The notes beneath the pieces were generated by a model. It searched no databases. It saw only the letters and a list, made by a program, of their open reading frames with translations, and was not told the DNA's origin. Shown here one piece after another: positions 21,723-33,295 of a stretch of DNA of 64,000 nucleotides. Within the stretch, counting starts at the first letter, position 1, and every line of letters begins with the position of its first letter. The position numbers and the translations under genes were made by a program. The stretch is from Areca catechu (lineage: Eukaryota; Streptophyta; Magnoliopsida; Arecales; Arecaceae): positions 27,836,727-27,900,726 of the forward strand of contig CM038048.1 in NCBI GenBank assembly GCA_021397845.1, read 5' to 3'.

Positions 21723-22730
21723 TAAGATATCTATAAAGAAGGTCAATCCAACTCGTCTTCTCCTCATTGACTTGTTGGACAAGCTATGGCTCATCGAGGC
21801 TCGACTACTTTAGCACTTCAATGTATGAGTCCTTCCGAAAGTCAAAGGGTAGGATAGACACCAATCTTGATGGTGCATCGGCCTTTGCATTCTCGGCTCT
21901 AGGCACCTGTTGAATGTTGAAATCCTGGAAGAACTCAATTAGAGCCTTTGCCTTAGCAAGATACCTCTTCATGTTCTCCTCCTGGGCTTCGTACTCGCCC
22001 TTCATCTATCCTACCACTAGCTAAGAGTCACTGAAGATACTAGGTGCCCGACTCCTAGTTCCTTCACGATCTTTAGCCTAGTGATGAGTGCCTTAAACTT
22101 TGCTTCATTGTTAATTATGGAAAGGTTGAGCCGTAGAGCATACTCGAAGACCTCTCACTCAGTATAAGCCAAAATCAGCCTTGCTCCAGACTCAAATGAG
22201 TTTGACAAGCCATCCACATGTAGGGTCCATTGCTCTTTAGGATCCACCTGGGAGCTTGCCCTACCTCTTGCACCTCTCCTTTTTCTGGGATTATGCATTC
22301 CAAAATAAAGTCCACTAGCACTTGGGCTTTGATTGAGGGCCTCGGTCAAAAACTCACATCAAATTTAGAGCGTTCGAGCAACCAATTAGCTATTCTTCTT
22401 GAGGTATCAGGATGGTGTAGGATGGCTTTTATGGGTTGATCCATGAGGAGAATGATGCTATGGGCCCAAAAGTATGGTCGGAGCTTCCAGGTAGAAATAA
22501 TAAGGGCAAAGATGAACTTCTCTAGCCTCATGTACCTAGTTTTGGGATCATGAAGGACTATGTTGATGTAGTAAACTAGCTTCTGACTCTTCCCTTCCTC
22601 CTGAACTAGTATGGAACTTATTCCAATAGGATACACGGCAAGGCAAAGGAATAGTTCCTCGTCAAGCATTGGCTTGCTGAATAAGGGTGGGGAACCAAGA
22701 TATTTCTTCAGCTCCTCAAACACCTATTGG
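21723..22730 (-). pseudogene. Tat-like RNase H regions (two)
   Basis: Minus strand 22723-22346 reads FEELKKYLGSPPLFSKP and LAVYPIGISSILVQEEG, then RLEKFIFALIIS, the degenerate RT-linked RNase H of Tat elements. Minus strand 22349-22155 reads EQWTLHVDGLSNSFESGARL, and 22005-21805 reads AKALIEFFQDFNIQQVPRAE, the extra archaeal-type RNase H; the D-G-(S/L)-S motif and the NxxAD-like end are visible. Having two RNase H regions is a hallmark of Tat lineages. Frameshifts separate the pieces. Confidence 0.75.
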
Positions 22731-23760
22731 ACTTCTATGGTCCACTAGAAGTCTCTCAATTGTTTGAGTATCTTGAAGAAGGGGCGATACTTCACCAACC
22801 TAGAGAAGAAGGGTTAAGAGCCACCACCTTCCTAGTGAGGCATTATAACTTTTGATAGAGCATGGTGGGGTCATTTCTTGGATCGCTCAAATCTTCTTCG
22901 AGTTCACTTCGATACCTCAGCTTGACACCATGAAGCCCAGAAGTTTGCTGATGCTACTTCGAAGGTGCATTTTATGAGGTTCAACTTCATCTTGTACTAG
23001 TGCAGTGTATTGAAGGTCTCCTGAAGGTTGGTGGTATGGTCTCGTGTGGATCTGCTTTTGACCAGCATATCATCCATGTACACCTCCATATTTTGATTAA
23101 TCTGGTCCTTGAAGACCTTATTCACTAGGTGCTAGTAGGTCGCACTTGTATTCTTGAGCTCGAAGGGCATGACCCTATAATAGTAGAGCCCATGTCAGTG
23201 ATAAAAGTAGTCTTCTCCTCGTCTTCTAGAGCCATTCAAATCTGATTGTAGCCAGAGAAGGCATCCATGAAGGTGAGGATCTCATGATCAAAAGTCATGT
23301 CTATAGTTGGTTGATTTGAGGCAAATGATATCTATCTTTAGGGTAGGCTTTATTTAGATCAATGAAATCTATGTACATATGCTACTTCCCATTTATTTTC
23401 TTCACAAGCACTATGTTTACCAACTAGTTTGGGTACATCACTTCTTTGATAAATTCGACCTTGATCAACTTGTCAGCTACTTCAATGATAGCCTTCAGAT
23501 GCTTCAGGGTGAAGCTTTGCTTCTTCTGCTTCACCAAGTGGTAGGTCATATCGATGTTCAGTTGGTACACCAATACTTCTAGGTCTATCCTATGCATGTT
23601 AGTGGTGGACCACATGAACACATTAGTGTTCACCTGTAAGAAAATAGTTAGCCTTTCCTTCATTATCTCATCCAGGTTTGAGCTGATCCGAGTTATTTGA
23701 GTAGGGTCCCCTTTTGATAGGGGGATCTCCAATAATTCATCCAATGGCTTGCCACATTGC
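22731..23760 (-). pseudogene. Tat-like reverse transcriptase
   Basis: The minus frame 23744-23424 holds the N-terminal part: DEIMKERLTIFLQVNTNVFMWS, then the HxL-type LNIDMTYHLVKQKKQSF and KLIKVEFIKEVMYPN, matching the GFIxEVxYPxWLxNVV region of Tat RT. From 23420 to 22731 motifs continue only in broken frames; near 23070 the minus strand can be read as VYMDDMLVKS, with both Asp residues of the YxDD box. The end of the domain lies near 22740. Confidence 0.7.
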
Positions 23761-24300
23761 TAGGACACCTCATCGCTGGTGTCTAACTCCATAGAGAAAG
23801 GTTTGGATTGATCATTGGCCTGAAGGAAGCACTGTCACATTATGATGCTAGCTACATTTTAGTTGCCCAACTCTATGATCAGTTGGGAACTTTATCATCA
23901 AATCTTCGAGGGAGAGCACAGCATCAAGAGCACATAGTCTCGACCATCCAAGGATCACATTGTAAGGAACTAGAAGTTTAACTACTAAAAAGTTCATTTT
24001 GATAGCAACGCACTGGGGGTAGGTTCTAGCTTTAACATGAAGTGTAATTGTCTCTTTTGGAGGTATCAGTTCACTATTAAAGCCATGGATGAGCAACCCA
24101 TACTTCTCCAGATGTTCCATAGAAAGACTCATCCAAGAAAAGGTAAAAACATACAAAACATTAATTAGACTTCCAGCATCAACTAATACATGGTGTACAT
24201 TATGGTTATTAATACTCAGGGATACAACAGTCACATCCATTTGTGGGAATTGGATGACAACCATGTCTTCCTTGGTGAAGTTGATGTCTTTCTTGATCCT
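23761..24300 (-). pseudogene. Tat-like aspartic protease
   Basis: The minus frame 24264-23848 (138 residues) contains HVLVDAGSLINVLY, the D-T/S-G active-site loop with Ala in the middle, and later YNVILGWSRLCALDAV with KFPT, which match the Tat retropepsin. It is one of the longest open stretches in this element. The middle residue change (usually Gly or Thr) makes activity doubtful. Confidence 0.75.
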
Positions 24301-25682
24301 CCACCTCTTTGCTACCTTAGATGGTTTTGCTAGTTCTCAGCAAGTCTCATCAACAACGTACACATGGATCATTTGTACATTTGGCTCAGGTGGTCTCCTC
24401 TCTCTATTCTCCTATTGAGGAGGCTACTTAGGGGCCTAACATGGCTGTGATGGTGGAAGCAATGGTTGCTACTGAGGCCCCAGTTATGGTGACATAGTGG
24501 AGCCCTCCTATAGATGAATTGGTCAAGCCTTTCTTCCTAGATGAAGTATTGATCTCATCATGTAGATGGATGCACTCCTCTATGTCATGCCCTCGGTTGT
24601 GATGGCAATAACAATATTTTTGCATATTGTGACATTCAAACCGGGCTCGAATCCTTTTGGCTGGTGGCAATTGCCCTCGAACTTCTATCAGTACATGCTC
24701 TTGATGTGCATTTAGAGACATATAGTTAGTGTAATGCGTTGGGGGAGAAAGGTTGCACCTCCCATGGGGAGACCGATTCTATTGGTTCGTTAGTGGAGAC
24801 CTGAATCGATGGTGAGTTGGAGTATCGTGGGGCCTCCACTGGTTTCTTTAGTTTTCTCAACCAGAGGAGGCTTGCCCTAAGTTCCCTAGTTTTTACTCCA
24901 TCTTCACCTTGGTAGGAATTGGGTATGCATTGTAGCCCTCCTTAGCATTAGCATACTTCTCCATCCAAGCCAACATTTTGGCAAAGTTCATCGATTATTT
25001 TTTCTTCAAGGAGAAAAGGAGGGCATTCTTCTATAGCATGCTCTTCAAGACCATCATGGCCATGGACTGGTCCAGGTCATGTATCTCTAGGGTGTCCGTG
25101 TTAAAGTGGCTAAGGTATGCATGGAGGGACTCCCCCTCCCCCTATCAAATGGTCATCAGGTAGTCCAAATCTTGATATGTCATTGGTTGCTGGCAAAGTA
25201 GGAGATGAACAATTGACTCAGTTCCTTAAATGAGTCAACAAAACTAGATTTTAGATTGGAGTACCAATGCCTCACTATTCCTCTAAGAGTTAAAGGGAAC
25301 GCTTGATAGAGGACCATGTCAGAATCTTGGCAATACAGCATGAGGGTCTGGAAGCCCTCCAAGTGATCTAACGGGTCCCTCGAACCATCATAGTCCCCTA
25401 GATGGGGGGCCTTAAAGTTTACAAGAATGACTTTCTACATTATTCTGACAATGAAGGGTGGGTTGATGTAAAAGCTAGCCTCTTCACTTTGAGCCAAGGC
25501 TTGATTCTATAGTGCCTCAATCGACTGGTTCATTTCTTATAGATGTTGCTCTGCATCGACATCTTTGACATTATTGGCTATGGACTACTATGGTAGTGAC
25601 CTCCTATGGGTGGAATCCCTTTTGGATTGGGGGGATGGTGACTACCTCTACTCTCAAGCTAGACTCCATGGGTTACTCTATC
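24301..25682 (-). pseudogene. Tat-like gag, central and C-terminal part
   Basis: Minus frame 25362-25180 reads LTLRGIVRHWYSNLKSSFVD with FKELSQLFISYFASN, the retrotransposon gag core (WxxxL...SF..L...F...F). Minus frame 24721-24428 contains CHNMQKYCYCHHNRGHDIEE, a C-x2-H-type knuckle close to the Tat form (YCxFHxxxGHxTEEC). Between them are stops. It would form the capsid. Confidence 0.7.
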
Positions 25683-27116
25683 TGATAGGATCATGATTTT
25701 GTCATTAAGACACCATAGCTATCAGTTTAATTAACTAACTTTTAAAGAAAATTGAAAATACATAGAAAGGATGAGTCGGGTTGAATCTATAGAGAAAGTA
25801 GTGCTTAAGATAGTTTAAAATCTTTTATTTTTATAAAATAAAAAAAATCCAAAGTTGATAAAATAGAGAATTAAAGTGCAATAGAGAATGAAAACTTGAT
25901 ACGTTCAATCTACTAGTCAGATCTTAACATTTACTTGCAATAAAAATAAATAACAAAAATTTAAATGGTGTAAAAATAAACTTTGCATTAATTAAAATCT
26001 AATTACAAGGAATTAAAAATAACAATTAAATAAACTATGAAAAGCAATGACAAAGAATCTAAAATTGATTGGTGCAGCCTCATCGAGAAGTCGGTTGATG
26101 TCATGTCCCCTTCTTCCATCATACTTCATGGAGTGAATTGGGCTTCCTTTTTTTCTTTCTTAATGGATCTTGATCTTGGAGATGGAATAGGCTTGAAGAT
26201 GGTGTAGGGGTAGAACTCTCCTTTAAGAAACCTCACTTTTAGAGGCTAACCCATACCCAAGCTATGCCCTCTATTCTATACCATACCCTCTCTTTAGGAT
26301 GATTTCTTCTGTAGCCCAGGGGTCCTTTAAATAGAGCTTGGAGAAGGCATCGGATTATGTCAAAATCATCTAGATCAAGTTGGATCAAGCATGAGCCATT
26401 GGATCTTTTGTGTTGCCTCAGAGCCATCGGATGGCAAACTGGGTGGACATGATGAAGTAGCATAGGAAGCATGATGATGGGCTGAGGTGATGGGCAACTT
26501 CTCTAACTGAGGAGGCACTGGAGGGTGGAAGAGAATGGTGGTGGGCAGTTGGAGATGGCTGGCAGCTTGGGATGGAGGAGATGGCCAGTGGCTTGGTTTG
26601 GCAAAAATGGTAGTAGACGGTGACTTGGTGGTGGTGTGGAATAGGGAGTGGGGCGACATCAGGTGTCTTCTCTGATCGATGAGGAAGGAGGGTAGTGGCT
26701 TGGGGTAGAAAGGGAAAATAGTGGTAAGCGAAGGTGGGGAAGATAAGAGGGCAGCAGCAGGTGTTTGGAGAAGCAAACCGACAGTGGGCAATGGTGATTG
26801 ATGGTGACACGATGGCTCTAACATCTCGGGTCGAGCGGTTGCGAGATCCATGTGGCTAATAGCTAAAAAATCCTTCACAATCCATAGCTCAAATCCATGG
26901 ACCATTGACGATGGCATCCATGGTCCTTTGGGCATTTTGTAAACTAAGTAGCCAGTCCATGGTAAACCTGTTACTTTAAAGTTTATGCAAAACTTGAATA
27001 TATTAGTTTTCTTCTTTGTACAAAACTATAATTATAAAATTAGAATTTTTAGAAGATGTTAGCACCAATAATTAATTAAAATACTTAAAATAAATATATA
27101 AATATGTAATTTATCA
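25683..27116 (-). repeat. Solo LTR, Athila/Tat-like family, second copy
   Basis: 1434 bp starting TGATAGGATCATG and ending ATTTATCA, flanked by a perfect 5 bp target duplication CTATC (25678-25682 and 27117-27121). It is homologous to 16595-18168 ('ttaagacaccat', 'gatgagtcgggttgaatc', 'cttccatcatacttcatgg'). A TATA-like box in minus sense lies at 26325-26334 (ctttaaatag). Its GC-rich part carries a 186-codon minus-strand frame (26935-26375), low in complexity and rich in Pro, Ser and His. Confidence 0.85.
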
Positions 27117-27468
27117 CTATCGCATCCACCTTTCTAGCTCTGGTACCGATGATGGAAGATGTGAGATGTTGCAGGAGGTGGCCGAGAAGGTTGGGCTGTA
27201 GGGGATGAATATTATTATGGAGGAGAGGCAGATGGCTGCTGCCATGTAGGAAGGGAAAACATCACCTCCTATAGGGTAGCAGTGTTTTGCTGCATCCCTT
27301 AGACTGTGTTTGCTAAGTCATGGACCAGATGGACTAGGTTGTTAAACTGGTTTGAAGTTACCCCTATGGTGGGTGGAGGTTGCTGTTCTGGTGGATCCAC
27401 TAATGGTGACATAGGGGTGAGAACCCTACTATTCGAGTAGGCTCTAGTATTCTTAGATGTCACTTTTG
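27117..27468 (-). pseudogene. Tat-like gag, N-terminal part
   Basis: Continues gag on the far side of the solo LTR. The minus strand from about 27417 reads MSPLVDPPEQQPPPTIGV, then FNNLVHLVHDLANTV, a stop, and GMQQNTATL, a Pro/Gln-rich start followed by a helical segment, as in Tat gag. It ends at the Angela-like LTR. The PBS and 5' LTR of this element are not visible. Confidence 0.55.
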
Positions 27469-28949
27469 TTAGATATGTATACTAGAAGCCAATCTAGCTA
27501 ACACAAAGTTTCATTCCAAGACATGATTTTGCATATAATATTTCTACTTAGACTTTTTATCCATACTTATTATGTCCATGTATTGTCCAAAGAGTTAATG
27601 GATAATGATACATATTTTTAAGAGTTGAGAATTTGAGACATGTGTCATTATAGGTTAACTCCTAAATACTCCCAATCATTAGATCACCATGAAGATGGTT
27701 GATCGATCCATCAATACTAGTGCATAGACTACTTCCCTTTTAGGTAGATGAGTCTCAAGTTTATAGTATGGGGATACTAGAGCGAGAGTGCAAGTGGTTG
27801 TTAGAGAACAATGACATTGAGCATGACCAAAAATGAGAAGTTATATGGATATCTACTCACTCATCACAAACTTTTTGATATAGTTATGTGACTAGTTCCT
27901 TGACCTATAGTACCTCAGTCACTCATAGCAGGGTTGCTGTAGCTTGACAAGTACATAAATATGGTTCCTAGCCATATAGGACCTTGAAGTATATGTTGGC
28001 TGCAGTAGGTTCATTATAGAAGTACGGAGTGCACCTACAAGGGATCTATTGACCTTAGTAGTTGAGAGGTAGTCATGTATGACCTAAGAGGCTGAGTCCT
28101 TAAGTCTATGGCTATAGTAGTATGATAATGAAAAGGAGTTTTCATGAGAATCATAATTGGGCTCGAGTTGATTAAGTCTAGTATATGATGGATGCTTAGA
28201 ATTTGACGAGATTCCATGACCTGCATCATGTTAGGATTTTCGATAAAGAAACTTGATCATACGAAACTACTCCTAGAGGTTCACCTTTCTATTCTACTAG
28301 GTTACCACTATATATTGCTAGGCATCCCTGGTGGATTATGGAAACTCAATTGGATCATTTTGGAATTAACAATTCTTGTTAGGGTTGAGCTGGAATTATT
28401 CCAGTTCATCAAAAAGAGTTTTGATAATACTATGATAGAGACATAGAATATCTTACTAATAGATAGAATGGAACCTAAAAGATCATACATAATAGAAGCT
28501 TGACCTGATCAAGAGCTTGGATCTTATTTAAAACCTGTTAATTTTGGTACCTAATATTTTTGGTACTTGTTATTTTTAGCACCTATTAATTTTAGCATCT
28601 ACTATTTTCGGTATCTACTATTTTTGGTACCTGGTAATTTTGGAACTTGCTAATTTTAGCACCAGGGACTCAATTGCAAGATTTATGAATTAATTTGACT
28701 TAATTGGGTTTAATCATCCAAGTTTTACTTGGATCAGAATTCTATTGAGAATATGATTGATAACCTTTTCAAATTGGATTTGAATCATGTTTGAATTTGA
28801 TTTCGATTGAACTCAAATTAAACCCAATTGAAGAGGACACCTAACTTAATCATATTAGGTCCAAAATCCTATTTTTGGATATAAGAAATAAGGAGGGACA
28901 TTGGAATTAGCACCTTCCTTCTCTTGGTGCATAGAAATGTAGAGAGAGG
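27469..28949 (+). repeat. Angela-like 5' LTR, first part
   Basis: Aligns with 19165-20570 through 'ctagaagcca', 'gttgagaatttgag', 'gagcatgacca' and 'ctattctactaggt'. It ends with agagg (28945-28949), which is the target duplication of copy C. Confidence 0.8.
28528..28672 (+). repeat. Tandem repeat, unit about 17-18 bp, in Angela-like LTR
   Basis: Eight or so units like 'ttttggtacctactattt', homologous in position and unit to 20238-20328 but longer, so copy number has changed since the two LTRs diverged. Confidence 0.8.
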
Positions 28950-29798
28950 TGTTGCCCAGGTGGCTTTCCCAAAAGGGGGGTGAATTGGGAATTAAAAAAT
29001 TTATGCAATAATATGCTCTTTGAAATTCCTTTTAAGGTGTTATGTGTTATGACAAAGTATTTAAATGCAAAAGCAAAATCAAATCAGAAAAGCACAATAC
29101 AAACACACAATAATTATAGTGGTTCGAAGCATTCAGCTCCTACGTCCACTACATAAGATTGCCACTTGGGATTTCCATTATATCCCCTACTGGAATATAG
29201 TCGAATTATTTTCATAGGCTTACAATCCAAACCTCTACACTTTGGTTTTTCCGAGATCACCAAAGAAACCCAACTTGGTTTTACCAGGATCACCAAGAAC
29301 CTAACTTGGTTTCAATACAGGATCACCAAGAACCTAACACTTGGTTTTAACAAAGGCTAACCAAGAACCTATTTGGTTTTTCAACCGGGCTCACCAATAA
29401 CCCAACAATTCAAAATGAATTGAAAAGAAGAGAATCAAGATGACAAACAAATTTTTGTCGAATGGTTGTCGATGCAGCTCAAGAGAAGCCCACTTGAATG
29501 CGCTTCAATGCACTTTAATGGCTTCTACAGCTTCTTTACTCAGTGCTTCAAGCTTCAAATGAGAGTTGGTGAAGGCTTGAAGGCTATCTTGAATGCACTT
29601 AGTGCTCTCTTGCTTGTTGACTTGGTTGGATATTCAATAATGCATTAACTCCCTCTTAAAACTCTTTTTCAAATAGTTCAAATCTCTCAAATATATAGTC
29701 TAGTACCTTTCTTAGATGGTTTTGGTCATTGTAGATCGTTGGGATGTGACATTTGACCATTGGAGAACTTTTTGGATTCAAATTCTGAGTTCTAGGAC

Positions 29799-30053
29799 TA
29801 GGGCTGGAAATGGGCCGGTCCAAAAGTCCATTGTTTGGAACTAGGCTGGGCCAGCTCAATAATCTTCAGACCGGCCTGAAATTGGATCAGGCTATGGACG
29901 AAATTTTAAGCATATTTGACAAGTCTTAGGGCTGTAAAATAGAGTCCATTTAATTTTTGGACCAAAGGGATGCTCGGATTCGGTCCAAAAATTTTTAAAA
30001 TATAGTCTTTAGGCCAGCCCAATGGACTTTGGGCAGGCCCATTTCTAGCCCTA
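29799..30053. mobile_element. hAT-type MITE, 255 bp
   Basis: Terminal inverted repeats TAGGGCTGGAAATGGGCC at the left and, as reverse complement at the right, TAGGGCTAGAAATGGGCC, match at 17 of 18. The element is flanked by perfect 8 bp direct repeats TCTAGGAC (29791-29798 and 30054-30061). An 8 bp target duplication is diagnostic of the hAT superfamily. The other LTR of copy C has one uninterrupted target-like site at this point (near 39557), so the MITE inserted after copy C did. It has no coding capacity and would depend on a hAT transposase in trans. Confidence 0.9.
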
Positions 30054-30059
30054 TCTAGG

Positions 30060-30510
30060 ACGAGTCATTATATGCTTGTAACTGCCATTCAAGTTGGCTC
30101 GGATCCTCAGAGTTGTTTTGGTTGAGTCGACTCTCTTCAATCCAATCAGCTCGCTTGCATAGTGTCCTGATTTCTCACTCTATAAGAGTCGGCTCACCTT
30201 GATTCTAGTCGACTCGGATCCTCAGACCTTCCACATATCAGTCTGGTCGAGTCGGCTAACTTTTATTTTAGTTGACTCATCTGCTGTTGTTCTCAGAACA
30301 TATTTTCTGGACTCTAGAGGAATCGGCTCAATCTTCTGAAGAGTCAGTTCAGACTCCCCTTAGGTCAGCTCGCTTGTCTGATTCAGGAATTTGAGCTCTG
30401 GACGAGTTGGCTCGAGTCCCTTAAAGTCGGCTCGGATCTCTGCATGCTAGAATCCACATGTGTGCTATGTGCCAGAGTCGGCTCTCTTCTGTTCGAGTCG
30501 GCTCGAATGA
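30060..30510 (-). repeat. GAGTCGGCTC motif array in LTR of copy C
   Basis: More than ten copies of gagtcggctcg or one-base variants (gagtcgactc, gagttggctc, gagtcagttc). The other LTR has the same array at about 39600-40045. Many differences between copies are C/T or G/A at the CpG. Confidence 0.8.
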
Positions 30511-30846
30511 ATGTTTCAATGATTTTTTCATTCTATCTCCAGAATTCATCCAGCATGTTTTCAAGCTTCAAGATGTCTTCAAACTCAACATACTTCTAAG
30601 AATTTAAAAGCTTGAAATATATTTAGAAGTAACCCAATTTTACAATCTTTCTTAACCTTTTTTTTTGGGTTCTTCCTTACAAAATTCAATTACAACACAA
30701 CTCAAAATAGAAATGAAAATGTAGGAGTTGAAGTTCAAACCATGAATTCATCCTATAAAAACTTGTAAACCACTTGAAGAGTTGTTAGTAAAACAAATGC
30801 ATGCACCAATGTTTGGTTATCATCAAAATCACTTATGGGGTTAACA

Positions 30847-30860
30847 ATCTCTCCCTTTTT
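30847..30860 (-). promoter_or_regulatory. Polypurine tract of SIRE-like copy C
   Basis: In element sense the sequence AAAAAGGGAGAGAT abuts the LTR start TGTTAACC and is preceded by 'catcatc', the usual SIRE-type arrangement. Confidence 0.85.
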
Positions 30861-31813
30861 GATGATGACAAAACACTGGGCATGAAAAATTCTTTATAGC
30901 TATATGTATAATAGTATTTGAAAGTAAATATGCACAGTATTAGAGCTAATTATATTTGCAAATAAGTATCAAAGCTCTTGTGAAGAATTTGTACAGTATC
31001 AATGTTAGTGCTTTTGTGTGTATCAGAGTATTAAATTTTGTATTCTTCAAAGTGTCAGAAATAGCACAGACATGGGGTATCAGAGCTCAAAATTGAAAGA
31101 ATTAGAGCTATTTCTAGAGAAATCAGAGCAAAATGTATGTTTTGAGCAAAAGCCATTTGTTTTCAATAAATTTCTCTCCCTTTCTATAGGTTTTTAAATT
31201 TTGAAACAATTAAGCTCATTTAAACACAATCATTTATACTCTCTCCCTTTTTCATTCTTTTCATGCACTTATTAACATTCTCCCCCTTTTTGAATATTTT
31301 TCAATGCAAGAAACCAGTTGTAGATATTTTTCAAGTAAGCTCAAGGTTCTCCTGTCAGCTCAAATTTTTCATGTCAACTCAAAGTTCTCCCCCTTTTTGT
31401 CAAAAAATCAAAAAGGTATTGAAATAAAGCTCAATTTTTGAAATAGAATGAGAAAGTTTTTTATATTTGTTTGAGAAAATTTCACTTTCTCAATTTCATT
31501 TTGATATTCTAATTAAAATTCATCACATTAGCATTGTAAACATTATATAAGCTCAAATTAATTAAAGATAGTGCTAGCAGATATCAAAATAACTTCCAAT
31601 TTCATTTAAAGTGTTCAATACAAGTTACAAAATATAAAAGGAAGTACAATTAATCACTGTCATTCAGTAGGATAAAATTTTTCCTTTTCATTCACAAAGT
31701 TTTTTTATTACAAAAGATAAGAAGCAAAGCCTAAAGTAAATACTATTCAAAGTGTAGACATAGTCAGAAATATAATGATATGATCATTATAACCAAAAGT
31801 GTAACCAAACATC
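30861..31813 (-). other. 3' non-coding region of copy C with repeated purine boxes
   Basis: No coding frame. Element-sense boxes AAAAAGGGGGAGAA or shorter variants lie near 31187, 31240, 31275 and 31390, in addition to the true polypurine tract. The remainder is AT-rich. Confidence 0.6.
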
Positions 31814-33295
31814 CTATTGTTCTTCCTCACTAAAGGAAGAAGGAACATCTATAACCTTATTTGAAGTTTTGGTCTTAAGAGGTTTGAACCTAAGATCCCT
31901 AAATCTAGTTCTAACAGGGGCTACAGGTGTGCTAGTTTTCTTAGATTTCGATTTCTTCTTGGGTAGAGTAGGTTCATCTTTGGATGATGGAGGATCAGAT
32001 GAAGGCACAAAGAATGGTTGAGAAAGAGGTGCTGGTGACTCTTTGCAGGTCTGTATGGAAGCATCCTCAGTAGTGAAGGTTTCATTGTGTGGGTGCAGTA
32101 GGACACTTCGAATTTCTTCTTTGAAATTATCCAGATTTCTTTACATCTTTTCCTTATGCAATTTTTGCTCTACCTTGATTTCTTGCAAGCTAACATCAAT
32201 TGATTGGCATAATTCGCTAAATACTGAGTTGATGTGGCTTGTAAGAGATTCCAAAATTGTCTCCATCTGTTGAGATATAAAATCTTTAAGTTCTGATGGA
32301 GTTTTCATTGAAGTGTCTTCATCATTATCTTCAGATGAGGCTTCATTTGAGTTATTAGCAAGAGGTTCATCATTATCATCATCAGATGATGTGGCAATCA
32401 TTTATCCTGATTTTTTTTTCAACCAGACTCCTTGCAATTAATATCCCATTCTCCTAAGAGAGTTAATTGAGTAGGTGTCTGAGTGGTGAAGTGGCTTGCC
32501 GATTTCATCTATCAGATCAATTCAAGCATCTTCAAATAACAATGTAAATACCATACCATATGGCAAGCATACCTTGATCTTTCTTGCTACCTCCCTTATC
32601 TGTATCATCATAATGTATGGAAGGTTGAGGGCTTCTCCCTCAATAAGATGTTCCATGAAGATCATATCTCATTCACTTACCCAATCAAAATGACCAGTTC
32701 AGGGAAGAAAAATTCGACTGATCATGTTGTGGAGTAGCCCCATTGCCATGGAAAGCATGTTTGCTTGAACATATTTGATGGAGCTTACATCTGATTTCTC
32801 CAAAATAAACCTCAGTGCCTGTTCTTTGTCCTTTAGGGTTAGTTCAGTTGCACCGTCAGTGGGCATTTGTAGCAGATTGCTCAACTTCTCTTCATCCACA
32901 ACAATCTTTACTCCTTTGACAATGGATTCTAGATGATATTCTCCAAGAATTAGATTTTCAAAGAAAGTTCTCACCAAGGAAGGGTAAGTCGAAATGTCCA
33001 ATGAACAAAAAAATGTCCATTCTTGGTTCTCAATCCAGTTCCCGATCTTCATATCTAGATCTTCTAAGAAGGTGAAATCAATCCTTCTACCACATGTGAC
33101 CGACCGATTGGCCATTGAAGTGATTTGCCCTGTTGGAGATGGTGCTTCTTCTTCATTCTGTCTTGGAGAGGATTTTTTTTTCTTTTTTCTTTTCTTCTTC
33201 AGATCTTCACTGTGAGAGCTTGTGAGGATTTGGGTAAAGGATCTAGGAGGATTGGAGAGAGTTTCAAGTGTTAGGGTTAGGAGAGAAAATGACAA
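31814..33295 (-). pseudogene. Post-pol extra ORF of SIRE-like copy C (plant transposon-protein-like)
   Basis: The longest piece, 33295-32699 (198 residues), begins with Ser/Lys-rich text including a run of Lys, then holds WIENQEWTFFCSLDISTYP, LVRTFFENLILGEY, VKGVKIVVDEEKLSNLLQMP and the block LRFILEKSDVSS followed by MGLLHNMISRIFLP. This pattern matches the family annotated as putative plant transposon protein, often found downstream of pol in SIRE-type elements. After a stop at 32699 it continues near CLPYGMVFTLLFED, an acidic Glu/Asp/Ser stretch and coiled coil (32401-32141), and ends IDVPSSFSEEEQ at 31814. Copy A has an equivalent with the same C-terminal pattern. Function is unknown; SIRE post-pol ORFs are sometimes called envelope-like, which this sequence neither supports nor excludes. 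Confidence 0.75.

Larger units (their letters stand above)
18169..27468 (-). mobile_element. Tat-like Ty3-gypsy gag-pol remnant, broken by two solo LTRs
   Basis: Minus-strand order from right to left is gag, protease, RT, RNase H, a second RNase H-like region and integrase, the Tat-lineage arrangement. Its own LTRs are not visible: the 5' side is cut by the Angela-like LTR at 27469 and the 3' side ends at the solo LTR near 18168. It is broken in integrase by 19165-21533 and in gag by 25683-27116. Stops and frameshifts are frequent in every domain, so it is among the oldest insertions here. Confidence 0.8.
28950..30846 (-). repeat. 3' LTR of SIRE-like copy C, carrying a MITE
   Basis: 1897 bp against 1665 bp for the other LTR; the difference is the MITE at 29799-30053 plus its duplicated target. 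Between about 30060 and 30510 the LTR is filled with the motif gagtcggctc and variants, spaced irregularly 20-60 bp apart. The mature ends agree with the 5' LTR. Confidence 0.9.

Noticed and set aside
26375..26935. 186-codon minus-strand frame in the second solo LTR
   Set aside because: Same GC-rich LTR segment, no domain, an overlapping second frame of 130 codons, and no equivalent in the homologous LTR at 16595-18168.
25683..27116. Reading 16595-18168 and 25683-27116 as the LTR pair of the Tat-like element
   Set aside because: Each has its own target duplication, gag continues on both sides of 25683-27116, and no PBS or polypurine tract adjoins either.
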